Origin: Hydrangea macrophylla
Lineage: Eukaryota > Streptophyta > Magnoliopsida > Cornales > Hydrangeaceae
Assembly: GCA_033977485.1 (NCBI GenBank)
Contig: CM066988.1
Location: forward strand, 77,658,669-77,722,668
Direction of reading: 5' to 3'
DNA: 64,000 nucleotides
This document shows positions 1 to 11,194 of the stretch, piece by piece; the stretch's first letter is position 1; every line of letters begins with the position of its first letter. The notes beneath the pieces are model-generated. The model was not told the origin of the DNA and did not search any database. It saw only the letters and a program-made list of their open reading frames with translations. The translations under genes were made by a program, and so were the position numbers.

Positions 1-1137
1 GGTGGATTCCGTAGCTTAAAATGTCGAAAAATCCCCCCAAAACACCCAAAATCGAGGTTTTGAGGGTCGACTCAAATAACCGACTATCCGGATGCCACCA
101 AACCCAAACTCATACCTTGGGTACAACTAAATAGACTTGTAGGAAAAAAAAGCAACGAATAACAGACTCCTAGGGGTTTATTAGCATAAAACGTCGAGGT
201 TTTAGAGGGTAAAATAACTACCGTGTATTGTTTTTCTCTTTTTTAAAAAAAAATTATAAGATACTGATGTTATTATTATATTGTTGATGCAGATGAATAG
301 CAGAAGTTGTAGATTGGTAGCTCGAGTTTGTGCAGCAATTCGCTCTTTAGGTTATGTAGTGAAACTTTTTTATTGTCATGTTGGATGGTTTTTCTTTGTT
401 GATACTATGTCTTTTCTTTTTTTTTTTTTTTCCTTTTTTATACTATGTTGGATGGTTGATTATGTGGATTGCTGGATTTTTTTATTTAATATTATGGTAT
501 GTTGGATATCTTTTTGATTATTCTATTATTCGTACGTTGGATAGGTTTTTGAAATATTACAGGATTAATAATAAATATTGGATTGAGCAGGTATTGGTGG
601 GGTTACTTTTTAGTGAGGAAACTAATTAGCAAGGAAATAATTTTTTCGTTGCTAAATACCACTTTTAGCGAGGAAATTATTTCCTTGCCTTAGATCAATA
701 TAATTGCCAATGAACAATATTTTGTTGCTAAAAATCTCTTTTAGCAAGGAAATTAATTTGTTGCCTTAGGTCAATACTATTGGCAAGGAATTATTTTCCT
801 TGCTAAAAGTCAAAATATTTCCTTGCCTTAGAGTTACATATTTAGCAACGAAAAATTTTCCTCGCCAAATGTCAACATTGAACACAAAAATCTTAACTTT
901 TAGCAAGGAATCAAACCTTTTAGCAACGAAAATATTGAGCATTAGCAAGGAAAAAAATTCCTCGCTAAAAGTTAAGAATTGGCAAGGAAAATTTTTTTCC
1001 TTGCTAGAGGCTTTAGAGACGAACCTTTAGCAAGGAATCTGGCAACGAAAAACTTTCCTTGCTAAAGGCTTTAGCCACGAAATTGTGACCTTTAGCAAGG
1101 AATTTTTTCCTTGCAAAAACCATTTTTTGTTGTAGTG
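1..1137. mobile_element. CACTA-type DNA transposon, one end; rest lies off the window
   Basis: The block ends at 1137 with ...TTGTTGTAGTG, the reverse complement of a CACTACAACAAAAAA terminus typical of plant CACTA (En/Spm) elements. From about 625 to 1115 it carries many copies, in both orientations, of a subterminal motif close to TTTAGCAAGGAAA / TTTCCTTGCTAAA. Such dense subterminal repeats are known transposase-binding sites in this superfamily. Positions 1-620 are AT-rich with poly-T runs and no recognisable coding. No transposase is visible, so this is either a non-autonomous copy or the end of one whose body lies upstream of the window. Superfamily call is firm; the other terminus is not seen. 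Confidence 0.8.
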
Positions 1138-1304
1138 CGTTCTGCTTACTGGCAAAAGAATAAATAGAGCCATATGTATAAAGGCTTTTTCTCAGCAAAA
1201 AAAAAAGTATAAAGGCTTTTTATAGCTCCCATGTCACATCTTCCCCTTCCCCTCTAAAGTCTCTCTGTCTACATGTAAGTATTTCGAAAAGAGTAATATT
1301 TGGG

Positions 1305-1437
1305 AGAAATTTTCACATGAGCCGTTCATATGTGTGACGGATTTATAGCAACTGTTAGATTTGTGGATCTCATGTGGATTTTATAGTGATCCAACGGTTT
1401 TCAAGAATCCGTCACACATGTAACTGGCCCATGGAAT
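1305..1437. mobile_element. Small foldback (MITE-like) element
   Basis: Arms ATGTGTGACGGATT (about 1330-1343) and AATCCGTCACACAT (1406-1419) are inverted copies, with a second inner pair around AACTGTTAGAT / ATCCAACGGTT. No coding. Exact termini and target-site duplication are unclear, so it could also be a fragment of a larger element. Confidence 0.45.
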
Positions 1438-1456
1438 ACTTTTTCAATATTTGAGG

Positions 1457-1543
1457 CACTAACAAATTCTACTAACACTCACACCCGCACTCTATCTCTC
1501 TCCTAATGGCACTGTGGAGTCCGCAATGAACCCAAAGTGCCAC

Positions 1544-1581
<38 letters not shown>

Positions 1582-1606
1582 TGAATGTTAGTGGAATTAG
1601 TTAGTA
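1457..1606. mobile_element. MITE with ~29-bp terminal inverted repeats around a (GA)n tract
   Basis: The arm at 1458-1486 (ACTAACAAATTCTACTAACA...) is matched in inverted orientation at 1577-1605, with few mismatches. The arms continue into complementary CTCTCTC and GAGAGAG runs (GA tract about 1545-1575), so the whole unit can fold back. There is no ORF. The superfamily is not assigned. A distantly similar foldback with the same CTATCTCTC / GAGAGATAG core is at 49432-49533. Confidence 0.65.
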
Positions 1607-2389
1607 CCCTTAACATTATTGTTCAGAAAATTTTCTAATTTTATGAAAAATGAAAGGATTGAAGCTACTACTACGCTATAGTTTTTCCTTTTTAAAAGAA
1701 ATGGTTTGGCCAACTCTAATTACAAACCAAATTCCTAATTTTTCTACCTCACCAAATGTTAGTTTTTCTATCTTTATTTCCTTCTGGTTTTTGTTATGAA
1801 AGGAGGGGTTCAACATGATAAAGTTAGTTGACATTTTTCGTTTCGTTTAGATTTGTTTCTGCCCTTTTTTGGCCATTCGCATTTTTCGCTTTGCTTTGTT
1901 GTTGAGTTAGAATAGAAATCCGACCAAGAAAAATTAATTGTGAAACCGATAGCACAAATAGTCATCTGTATATATAAATCACGGGTGGAATCAGGAATTA
2001 GACTTTGGGGTGCCACTTCAGTTTATAGGAAAATAGCGCTTCATCAGGGCTAGTTCGGGGGCAGTGCCTCGAGCCAATTTTTTTTTTTTAATCTATCCAT
2101 ATTTTTGGTAGGATTTTCTATATTAGACTAAATCACACCAAGCATTGTGTCCCAATTAATTGGAGTAGGTTATATGAACCATTTTTAGTGTTGAAATGTT
2201 ATATTCTTGTAACTTTGTAATTTTCATTATATATAGTATATAGTGAATATTGATATTCTTTACTCAAATCCATAACTCATTTATTGGTTTAGGGTGGTTT
2301 GAATTGCAACTTTTGTTTTCAAATATATACTTATATAGACCATTTTGTAAAACTTAAAAATTTGTAAGGGCCAATATGTAACTTATTTT
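1607..2389. other. AT-rich sequence without genes; possible SINE/RTE 3' remnant near 2120-2175
   Basis: No coding signal is recognised. Around 2130-2165 the reverse complement (CCAATTAATTGGGACACAAT...) resembles the sequence just before the RTE tail at 2583-2606, so a short minus-strand fragment of a related non-LTR retroelement may lie here. The rest is AT-rich filler with a poly-T run near 2080. Confidence 0.4.
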
Positions 2390-2392
2390 TAT

Positions 2393-2632
2393 ATGTATAG
2401 ACCTGTAGATGCACCTGTGCGAAAGAGTGATAAGATCGTAGTGTCTGGAATGATTAGAGGGAGAGGCACACCTAGACTGACTTGGAAATATGTAGTGCAA
2501 CAAGATATGAATATATACCATTTAAATGAGCATATAACTCTTGATCGTGCAGAATGGAGAAAAAGAATTCATACAGTGGACCCCAATTGATTGGGACACA
2601 AAGCTTGGTTTGGTTTGGTTTGGTTTGGTTAG
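2393..2632 (+). pseudogene. RTE-type LINE, 3' end of ORF plus (TTGGT)n tail
   Basis: The 65-residue reading from 2393 to the stop at 2588-2590 contains MIRGRGTPRLTWKYVVQQDM and LDRAEWRKRIHTVDPN. These match the C-terminal end of plant RTE-clade (BovB-like) LINE polyproteins as I know them. It is followed at once by a simple-repeat tail, about five TTGGT units at 2604-2630, the characteristic 3' end of RTE elements, which carry short tandem repeats instead of poly(A). All upstream endonuclease and reverse-transcriptase sequence is missing, the usual result of 5' truncation during target-primed reverse transcription. Confidence 0.8.
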
Positions 2633-2819
2633 GGGCCATACATATAATTAGTTTTATAAAATTATAGGGGTGCCAATAGAGTAATGCTTTGTTTCGGGGT
2701 GCTAGAAGACAATAAAATATAGAAGGCACACACATATATGTATACTAGTAAAAAAAATATTTGCCACAGTTGGGAGTGCCGACACCAAAGGCTAAGCCTT
2801 GGTTCCGCTCTTGCATATA

Positions 2820-3073
2820 CTCCCTCCGTCCCATTTTATGTGTCCATCTTTTCTTTTTGGGATGTCCCAAAATTGTTGTCCACTTTCCTAAATTAGTATG
2901 TTAATTATACTTAGTTTCCCAAACTACCCTTCCTTGCAATCAATACCAAAACAAAATAAATAAATAAAAAAGTGCAATGATTATGGGCAATTGTGGAAAG
3001 TAGGTATAGATTCTTTTTGTCCCCTTAAATAGTTGGATTCCCAAAATGGACATATAAAATGGGACGGAGTTAG
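2820..3073. mobile_element. Stowaway MITE (Tc1/mariner-derived)
   Basis: The 5' end CTCCCTCCGTCCCATTTTAT is mirrored by a 3' end whose reverse complement begins CTAACTCCGTCCCATTTTAT. TA dinucleotides flank both ends (2818-2819 and 3074-3075). The CTCCCTCCGTCCC terminus, TA target duplication and 254-bp length are the standard Stowaway signature. No coding capacity; mobilised in trans by mariner-like transposases. Confidence 0.9.
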
Positions 3074-3083
3074 TAATAAACAG

Positions 3084-3373
3084 ATTAATTGCACTTTGTA
3101 TCTTTGAAGCTTGGGTGATTTTGTACTTTACATTTTAAAGTTTTAAAATTGGTACTTTGGTCCCTAAAATTTCACAAATATGGCAAATAAGTCCAAATAG
3201 CCCTTTAGTGACGAATGATTTCGTCACTTAAAGTGAAAATTTCGTCGTAAAAAGTCTTGGAGGGACTTAAGTGCACCTCGTCCCAAACTCTAGGGATCAA
3301 AGTGCCAACTTTGAAACTTTAAAGTACAAAGTGCAAAATCACCCAAACTTTAGGGGTGCAAAGTACAATTAAC
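3084..3373. mobile_element. Long foldback MITE
   Basis: About 55-60 bp at the left (3085-3145) recur inverted at the right (about 3310-3372). TTAATTGCACTTTGTA pairs with the 3' TGCAAAGTACAATTAA, and both arms carry CTTGGGTGATTTTG-like or reciprocal sequence. The centre holds a smaller inverted pair, TGACGAATGATTTCGTCA. No ORF. Superfamily not assigned. Confidence 0.7.
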
Positions 3374-3374
3374 T

Positions 3375-3602
3375 CTAAACCAACACATGAATTATAACTT
3401 TTTATGGAGCAATTAGCAAAGGTATATAGTTTGACTTCAAAGCTCCTATTTTAAAGAATTGACTTTTAGAGAAAATTTTACCTATTCTTTAGGGAAATTA
3501 GAAAACATAAAAATTTATGCCTACATCCATTTTAGATTTTTTTGACTTACTTGTGATGGAGTAACAAGCTTGTATAAATTAATGCAATTGAATGAGGACA
3601 TT
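3375..3602. other. AT-rich flank, nothing recognised
   Basis: Sequence between the MITE and the LINE target duplication; no gene, repeat or motif that I can support. Confidence 0.5.
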
Positions 3603-3616
3603 GCACTTATAGTTAT
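3603..3616. repeat. Left copy of probable 14-bp LINE target-site duplication
   Basis: GCACTTATAGTTAT here matches GCACATGTAGTTAT at 30802-30815 in 12 of 14 positions. This copy lies directly next to the T-run that is the minus-strand LINE's poly(A). Length and position fit L1-type integration. Confidence 0.6.
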
Positions 3617-3640
3617 TTTTTTTATTTATGGAAAAGTGAA

Positions 3641-4130
3641 ATTTCATTGAAATTATGAAGGAACAGCCTCATGAGAAGTCAGAGACTGAATACATGAGGG
3701 AAAAACATCAAAGAAAAACACATTCGTTCTATGAACATTAGCAAATCGAGCCAAACCATGAGCAACTTGATTTCCCTCTCGCCGCATTTGGACAATCTCT
3801 GAAATATTCATCCTAGCAAGTAACAGTTTGGCTGCTTCAATGATATAGCCACAATGGGCTAAGGTGGAATCCTCATCTCTCAAAACATTCACCACATTTA
3901 ACGAGTCGAGCTCTAAAATATCCCCACTAATTACGGCTTCCTCTAAAGCTTCACATGTTCGCAAAACTGCTATCACTTCACACACCAATGGGTCCAAAGC
4001 CCCCGTTACAGACAAAGAGATCCTAATAAGCACATGTCCATTATGATCTCGAATCACTGAACCCATTCCATGACTGTTCAATTCTTTGAAACATGCCCCA
4101 TCAACATTAATATAACCAAACCATGAGATG
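3641..4130 (-). pseudogene. LINE RNase H-like domain (RVT_3 type)
   Basis: The reading from about 4125 contains NVDGACF, then GMGSVIRDHNGHVL, CEVIAVLRTCEALEEA, LELDSLNVVNVL and MRREGNQVAHGLARFAN. This is the plant RVT_3 RNase H-like domain found at the C-terminus of many plant L1 ORF2 proteins. The probable acidic residues (D of VDGA, E of CEVIAV, D of LELDS) are present, so the domain itself is well preserved although the element is dead. It lies directly before the A-tail. Confidence 0.8.
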
Positions 4131-4274
4131 GCACTTGCCAGGAGGCCGGCTGCACAACACCCCTCCTATGGGTCCGGTTTCCCGAATTTGTTCTAGCTCA
4201 CCCCTAAATCGACCCACAAAGTGCAAAATTGATTCAACCAAGGAACCCATACACACCAACCTATTTCTCTCCCC

Positions 4275-4670
4275 CTACAATGCCCAAGCCGTGATCAGAA
4301 AGAGAGAGGCTCGTTTAGATCCCTCATTCATCAATACATGGATCAACCAATCCTCCACATGAATGCGACAGCCAATTGAATCCAACAAATGTGCAAAGTG
4401 ACATCTCCACACCTCATTGCAGAAACGACATGCCCTCAAGGCATGAGTGGCACATTCATCAACTCCACAACGAATGCAACGACCTGAAATATTGACAGCT
4501 TTACGAACCAAGTTCAAATTGCATGGAAGAAAATTATGAATAACAGACCACCCAAAGAGTTTAATTTTTAAGGGAACATGGAGATCCCAAAGTTTTTGCC
4601 ACTCAAAATTCGAAACGGATCTAGAAGGCTCCCCTCGCACTCTCTCTAACCTCTTCATATCCAAACCCAC
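4275..4670 (-). pseudogene. LINE zf-RVT (reverse-transcriptase zinc-binding) segment
   Basis: The 131-residue open reading contains FEWQKLWDLHVPLKIKLFGW, then ISGRCIRCGVDECATHALRA and CRFCNEVW. This matches the zf-RVT domain between RT and RNase H in plant L1 ORF2 and in many RT-derived plant genes. Cys/His positions CIRCG...CATHAL...CRFC are present. It is out of frame with the RNase H segment downstream, so the polyprotein is broken. Confidence 0.85.
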
Positions 4671-5070
4671 ATGGTATGCCGACTTAACCGTAAATAAACC
4701 CCTAGTCCCAATGCCAAATTAACGTATCTGAAGTAGCCCTTGAGGGGATAGGAATCCCCAATATCGTTTCAACCTCATGTGGCATAAAATTTTCCCGAAG
4801 CACATTCTCACGCCACACCCCAGCTTGACTATTAATAAGTGTAGCCACCTTGCTACTCTTCATTACCTCAGGGAGAGGAGAAATTGGTTTGGACGTTGAG
4901 GGGCAAGGTATCCACTAGTCCAACCCCACCTTCACATGGTTTCCATCTCCAATTCGCCATCTCACCCCCCTCTTGAACAAATCCATCGCCCCCCAAATTG
5001 ATCTCCATGAGAAAGAAGGGTATGACCCCAATTTAGCCAAAAGGAGGTCAGTAGTGGGGAAGTACCAGGC

Positions 5071-6350
5071 CTAAAGCACCTTAAAGAGAAGGGAGTTTTG
5101 CATTTTTGAGAGACGCCACAGCTGCTTATCCAGAAGAGCTTTATTGAAAACTTCCAAATCCCGAAACCCCAAGCCCTCCTCTTTCTTTAAGTTACAAAGG
5201 CGATCCCATGATGCCCAATGGATTTTCTGCGTCTCCCTCAAACTACCCTCCCAAAACCCAGCAAGAAGACGTGTAATATCTGAGCAAAAAGAGGAAGGCA
5301 ACTTGAAGCAATACATCGCATAAGTGAGGGTTGCTTGTGCAACAACTTTAATAAGAATATCTTTACCCCCTTTAGACAAAAGCCACTCCTTCCATCCTTT
5401 CACTTTGCAAGCAACTCTATCACGAATGCTTACAAAAATTTGTTTCTTTGAGTGGCCAAGAAGCAATGGAAAACCAAGATATTTTTCATGCATCGTAAGA
5501 GAGTCAACCCCCAAAATAGCGCTGATATTTGTTGAGACATCCTCCGGAGTGTTTGGGCTTAGGAAAATGGATTTATTAACATTAATTTTTTGACCTGAAA
5601 CCCCCTCATAGCGATTAAGGACATTCATCAAATGAGTACATTCCTTCTCCCGAGCATGACAAAAAAGTAAACTATCATCCACAAAGAACAAATGGGTGAC
5701 ACCTGGACTGTTTCTTGCCACTTTCATGCCTCCAATCCTTCCCCTTTCACTTTCACAAATTAGCATAAAGAGAAAACATCAGCACATAAAATAAACAAGT
5801 AAGGAGAGAGCGGATTCCCTTACCGAATTCCTCAGCTTGACACAAAACAATCATGAGGTTCCCATTGAGCATAATTGCAAACGAGACCGGCTTAATACAT
5901 TTCATGATATGGTCCACCCACTGGGTACAGAAACCAAGCCTAATCAGAGTTCTTTTTAATAAAAACTCACTCTAGCCGGTCATAAGCTTTGCTCATTTCC
6001 AACTTGAATGCTATCTGAAAATTGTTGCCATTGGAGTTTGACTTCAGGTAATGCATCACCTCAAATGCAACAAGGATGTTATCAGAGATAAGTCTTCCTG
6101 GTACGAATGCACTTTGATTTTGAGACACAATGTTCGGGAGACAAATTTTGAGTATGTTAGCAATCGCCTTAGAAATGATCTTATACACCACATTGCATAA
6201 TGAAATTAGTCTAAAATCACTCACATTCCTCAGAGTCTTAATTTTCAGGATAAGAACATTGTGTGTGAGATTAATCCCTTCAAGTAAAATTCCATGATCA
6301 AAAAAAATTTTCACCAATAAAAATACATTCGAACCCACAATATATGCCAA
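5071..6350 (-). pseudogene. LINE reverse transcriptase, frameshifted
   Basis: The upstream part (6350-5967) contains RNVSDFRLISLCNVVYKIIS, QNQSAFVPGRLISDNILVAF and FKLEMSKAYDRLEW, which holds the first catalytic Asp. The downstream part (5766-5071) carries THLFFVDDSLLFC, the FVDD form of the YADD active site, then NVNKSIFLSPNTP, KYLGFPLLLG and a long C-terminal thumb. The two parts are in different frames, with a stretch of about 200 bp between them holding a stop. The catalytic motifs survive, but no continuous protein is possible. Typical plant L1 RT, used for target-primed reverse transcription of its own mRNA. Confidence 0.88.
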
Positions 6351-6960
6351 TAATGCTAGTAAAAGAGAGCATACCCATCAGGACCCAGTGCCTTCATAGG
6401 GCCATCTGAAAAAGAGTAAATCGCACTCTTTCCATCAAGACCGGTCTCATGAGCCGAGCATTTGTCTCCTCTGACACACGAGGCTCAACCACATTAAGAA
6501 AATCCTCTGCACTAGAAGGATGAATAGAGCTACAAATGTCAACAAAATACTCAACCGCCGCCAAGTGAATGTGATTCTCCAAAGACAAACCCCATTCTTA
6601 TCCACTAAACCCTCAATCAGGTTCTTCTTTCTTCGGTGAAAAACTTTTTGGTGAAAAAAACGATGTGTTTTAGTCGCCCTATTTAAGACAATCTTGCCTA
6701 GATCTTTGCTTCCACATAATTTCCTCTCTTTCGAGAAGGGAATCAATTTTAGAAGATAAAATTTACTCAGCCTCAAGATCCTGCATCCCGATTGGGTTTC
6801 CCTTCAGCCGAGAAAGGGCTTCTATCTTCATTTTCAATTACCGTTGTACATTTCCAAAGGTGGTTTGGTTCCAAGTCTCCAGACTCCTACCGCACATCTT
6901 AATCTTCTCCATTATGCCATTGTATCCGCCCGAGCAGTAGCAACCACATCTTCACATTGT
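6351..6960 (-). pseudogene. LINE ORF2 linker between endonuclease and RT
   Basis: Short overlapping minus-strand readings, for example DLGKIVLNRATKTHRFFHQK and VDKNGVCLWRITFTWRRLSI, fit the segment between endonuclease and RT in L1 ORF2, which usually contains a K-x-R-W-x-x-x-G-D-x-N-T-x-F-F-H-like motif. Several frameshifts are present. The segment is cut at 6960 by insertion A and resumes at 18855. Confidence 0.65.
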
Positions 6961-6965
6961 TCATG
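6961..6965. repeat. TSD (TCATG) of Ogre-like element A, left copy
   Basis: TCATG immediately precedes the LTR end and is repeated at 18855-18859 immediately after the other LTR. The interrupted LINE reading continues across the pair. Confidence 0.9.
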
Positions 6966-9694
6966 TGTCGATACCGGCATTTGGGCCCCCTTTTAAATTT
7001 AAAACAATTTTCAAATTCAAATTCAAATTCAAAGAGTCGTCACTTAATTTTTTTTAAGAAAATTAAGAAACTATTTTTAAAAGCAAACCAATCTTTTTCG
7101 AAACCAAAGATAATATGGGTCCAGGGATTATGGAATGAGAGGGGAAGGAGCCCGATGGACTAAAACACCCCCTCTCATCCTATCTCGTGATATGCCTCTA
7201 CTCAACATCCTTTTTAATCGAATTAATAATCTAAGCATGCCCTCAACTAATACATAGATATAAGTATACATACCACAAGCATGTCAAAAGGGTGCGGTGC
7301 AAAATTGCTAACGGTAAAATATCATTCATAAGTCACACGATTCAAGTAGCAAGCAAATTGATGTACAAGTAGGGAACTAGAGAACTTACCCGGGGATCCA
7401 GCCGTGAAATGGGAAACGTGCAATCTCTATACCACATATACACATAAGGAAAAACCTAGTCTAAGGTGTCGCACATGAAGTCAAAAATTAATTCAAATCA
7501 AGGAATGAAATAAACTAAAGAAGGAGTTAAGAAATTGTACCTCAAATGCACTACAAAACAAAGAATAGTACACATACCTTGATCAAAGATATCAAATAAT
7601 CAACCCTAAGCTTCTAGCTTAAATCTATCAAGCATGGAAAGAATTGATAAAACTATGAATTCCTTTTGATTAGTTGGAGCCATAGCACCTCTATAGATAT
7701 ACAAGTCTCAACTAGGAGCCAATATAATGTCCATATAGGAGTTCTATAATCCGAACATGATCATAAAGAATCCATGTTTATGTTCAATTTTGTTCAACTA
7801 AGTCCAATTTTATCCAAGAACTAGCTCTAATCATAAGCGTCAACGTACATAAATGAATGAATGAATATGAACAAGAATGAGATATGAATTTATTCACTAA
7901 TTTGGACCACTTAGCCTCTAGATTTAAGTTAAATTATCATTAATCGAGACATGATTTGGGTCCCAAGACATTGGGAAACCATTTAAGATAAAATCAATGA
8001 GACTAGACAAAAACAGTGACTGTTTCTCATAAATTACAGAGAGAATACCTGACTTTCAAAGATAGAAAAATTATACTTCCAACGGTTGGATCTTAATGAA
8101 TTTTGGGTATGATATGCCTCAATGAGTTTAGTTTCTAACCCAAAAAGAAAATCAAGGTTTGAACAGTTAGATCTCTGGGAATATGGAAAAAACTAGACAT
8201 CACTCATGAATCTGCAACTCTCTGTCCAGAGATATTGTATGATTTTCTAAAAATAGTAAACAAATGAGAAACACTTAGATCTTTTTAGGGTACCTTCCTA
8301 ACACATTAAACTACTTAGAAAAAAATTATTAGAGGCCAAGGAAGTTCGATTAAGGTTCTGATTTATTAATTTTAAAACGGACTTATTTTTCGAGAATTTT
8401 GGACAGAGAGTTGCTTGTTTTGAAATCACAAGACCAAACCATCTTAAACATGGAATTTCTTCAAAACAAAAATCACAGAGGTACATGGGTGAGTTATGAA
8501 CATTCTGAAATTGGTCTCATCCCATTTCAATAGATCATGATTTAATGAAAAATCTTTGATCACAGTGGGTTTAACCATTCACTGTACCATTGTTAGATTA
8601 GTGTTCATATTTCAAATCAAACTTAATCCATGATTCTAGAGAGAACTAGGATCAAGTATGATTATGACCATTAAAATGAGTGATGAAATATAAAGTGATC
8701 CATAGATTAAGCATTAAGGAAACCCCATCATAAATCTCATGAGAGAAATGTGTCCTAAGGTCTTACTCAACCTTATGAATGAACCTAGGACACTTGAATT
8801 CACTTGAATCCAATATTATGAAACCCACTAGATTTACATCAATTCCCTCTACCAAATATATGGTCCTTGAGGACTCATAACTTACTTCCTTTGATTCCTC
8901 TCCCAAATTAAAGATCCTAAAGGATTATGGACCCAAACTCCATAGATTTCAATGAAATATGAAGAACTTCATGAGATTCAAAGGAGGAACCAAAGTCATG
9001 AATTAAGACTTGATTCCATCAAACAAAACATGGATTTAACAGTGACCCACTTTAATCTCCATATAAGTCATAAGACCATGGGAGACTAATGGATCAACCT
9101 AAAGAGGATCCAATGAGATATTAAAGATCTCATGGATCTCCAAGAGGAAATGGAGACAAGGAGAAGTAAAATAAAAGTTTACATGAAACCCAAATAAAAA
9201 ATGCTTTCATAACTTATTTTTGTTTTAAAATCCAAGGCTATTTCTAGATCCAAACTAATGAAGACAACTTATGAAAGTTCAATCACAAACTCTATGTGGT
9301 GTGTGATGAAATGAGGTAGGAAGAGAGGTTTTGAAAATGTGTAAAAGTCCTAGATCTATGAGTTTGTGATTGAATTATATATAATAAGTATAGGAATAAG
9401 GATTTAATCTCTAGATCTTCTCAGGATTTGATTGATTTGGAGATATCCAAGCCTTACAAGCAATGCTCTTCTTCTTCTTCCTTGAAGCTTCAAGATTCTT
9501 CAATGGAGATTTGAGGAATTGGGTGAATTGGGTAGGATTTCTATGAGGTTTTGGGTTTCTCTCTCTATATTTCTCTAAGAACAAACTCAATCTTCAAAAT
9601 TCAGCTTCTCCCTTTAAGATTCAAGTCTCATTCCTCTAGATTCAAGTCTCTTTCCCTAGATTCAAGTCTCAAACCTCTTCAATTGAGAGAAAAT

Positions 9695-9705
9695 GGGTTT
9701 ATAGA
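9695..9705 (-). promoter_or_regulatory. Probable TATA box of element A LTR
   Basis: Minus-strand TCTATAAACCC lies downstream of the palindrome array in transcription order, the same arrangement as the TATA in element B. In the right (5') LTR a 9-bp deletion near 17885 removes exactly this motif. Confidence 0.55.
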
Positions 9706-9889
9706 CTTTCATTATCTTAGGGGCTAAGATAAGGGTAGATAGGTCAATTAGGGATGGTGGGAGCATGGTTTGCATGACCTAGGAGTAGTAAACACGTACA
9801 CAAAAAATGGCATCATTTTGTTCTTTCATTTTATCAAAGATTAAAAAGGATTTTTGGCTTAAAAATGTAAACTAGCCCAGGCCGGCACT

Positions 9890-9990
9890 CAAGGAAGTTG
9901 GAACGGCACATGTTGAGTGCCAAATGGCACTAAGTAAGTGCCACAGCGGCATTCACTGATTGCCGTTCGGGCACTTTGAGTGCCGCTGCA
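9890..9990. repeat. Array of GC-rich imperfect palindromes (GGCACTCA...TGAGTGCC) in LTR
   Basis: About 100 bp of repeated half-sites GGCAC(T/A) and AGTGCC, including GCCGGCACTCA, TGAGTGCC, GGCACTAAGTAAGTGCC and GGGCACTTTGAGTGCCGC. It stands out as a GC/CpG-rich island in AT-rich LTR DNA. Equivalent arrays are at 18062-18196, 32871-33155 and 42243-42566. Confidence 0.75.
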
Positions 9991-10621
9991 TAGTAAATCA
10001 ACACTATTCATATCAATTCAGCACCTTAAGACATTAAATGTAATTAAGGAATTACCCCCCATTTGGATTCAATAAAAATATCTAAAAAATCAAAATCCTT
10101 AAGGGAAAAAAGTCAACTCTCCCTCCGAAGGCAAAATATCCAATTTCCTGTACAATTCTTTTTAAAGACCTTTCGATTTCTCAATGTTCCTTTCATTTAA
10201 AAATTCTTAAAAATCATTTCTAGCATAAGGGAGACCCAATAAACAATTACCGGGACTTTTCATCTTAAAATTTGGAAATTTTACGATTGACCCCCTTTTG
10301 ACCCGTTGACTTTTCACTGGGTCAACTGTTGACTTTTTTGGGGTTCATGCTGAATTTTTCTCTTTTTTAAAATGGTTTTAAGATGCTCCGAGGACAATGC
10401 CGTGTTTCTATACGTGTTCAAAACTCATAGTACACAAGGTGATAGGTAAATGAAAATTTTGGTATTTTTGGCTGAAAAGGGCGATTTTGGACCGAGATTC
10501 TTCTTAGAATAGAATCAGATTGCTTGTAAGAGTCTTGATTCTGATGAGACATATTCCTCATTGATCTCCATAGGTAAATCCCCCTAAGTTTAATAGTTCG
10601 GTCAAAATTGGGGTGTCTACA

Positions 10622-10634
10622 GTTTGCCCTCTTC
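10622..10634 (-). other. Polypurine tract of element A
   Basis: Minus-strand GAAGAGGGCAAAC directly abuts the 3' LTR start TGTAGACACC, the position of the plus-strand DNA primer. Element B has the near-identical AAAGAGGGGCAAAC. Confidence 0.8.
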
Positions 10635-10759
10635 GGCAGAGCTTGTGAAGCAACGCGTATCACAAGTGAATGTCGAAGCCTGTGTGAAGACAAGTCTTTG
10701 ACCAACCTATTGAACTTAGGTAAAAACAAAATGTATTGCAAAAACATTTACGAAGAAGG

Positions 10760-10830
10760 TCGGTGCTGGTCATGCTTAACGGTGAGCGACCTACGTATCC
10801 CATTGGGAATCAGACCGGGGCATAGTTCGG
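10760..10830 (-). repeat. Ogre-type CTGATTCCC...GGGATACGTAGG module
   Basis: Minus-strand TGATTCCCAATGGGATACGT followed by AGGTCGCTCACC. It contains a small inverted repeat (TCCC/GGGA) and is one copy of a module present three times in A (also at about 11866-11905 and 11960-12010) and three times in B (39204, 39305, 41795). Confidence 0.7.
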
Positions 10831-11019
10831 GCAAAGGACAACTCCTAAGCACAAATAATCACACGGATGAATGCACCTATCCTATCGTGATGCACGTGGT
10901 CATGGAATAAAAAATGTTAATGCAATGTCATGCTTCATGCTATGTAGATGCGAATATCTAAGATCATGCTCTTTCTGGTGATATGAATGCATTCTATGCC
11001 TTACACCAATATGAATTGC

Positions 11020-11190
11020 CTCAACTTAGATGACTTCAACAAGGATTTGGCTCAATCTAGAGGACTTCAACAGATTTGGCTCAATCTAGAGGACTTCCAC
11101 AAAGATTTGCCTCAATCTAGAGGACTTCAACAGGGCTTTGCCTCAATCTAGAGGACTTCAATAGGGATTTACCTCAATTTAGAGGACTTC
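11020..11190 (-). repeat. Short tandem repeat, ~30-bp unit (CTCAATCTAGAGGACTTCAA)
   Basis: Five to six units of CTCAATCTAGAGGACTTCAA plus AGGGATTTGC-like spacer, period about 30-32 bp. On the minus strand it reads TTGAAGTCCTCTAGATTGAG, which also occurs in element B at 40676-40760. It is part of the repeat-rich 3' region of the retroelement. Confidence 0.8.
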
Positions 11191-11194
11191 AGCA

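Larger units (their letters stand above)
6966..10621 (-). repeat. 3' LTR of element A (complete, 3656 bp)
   Basis: From 8024 onward it matches 16213-18854 nearly base for base with scattered differences, so these are the two LTRs of one element. Related but more diverged sequence lies in the plus-strand LTRs of element B: 8020-8500 against the reverse complement of 34140-34610. Several small ORFs on either strand are chance readings. 6966-7200 includes the conserved LTR-end block (reverse complement GGATGAGAGGGGGTGTTTTA). Confidence 0.9.

Noticed and set aside
7550..7570. CACTACAAAACAAAG as a CACTA transposon end
   Set aside because: It lies within the LTR of element A, and its homologue in element B (TTTGTTTTGTAGCGCA at 34900) is continuous LTR sequence with no insertion and no subterminal repeats.
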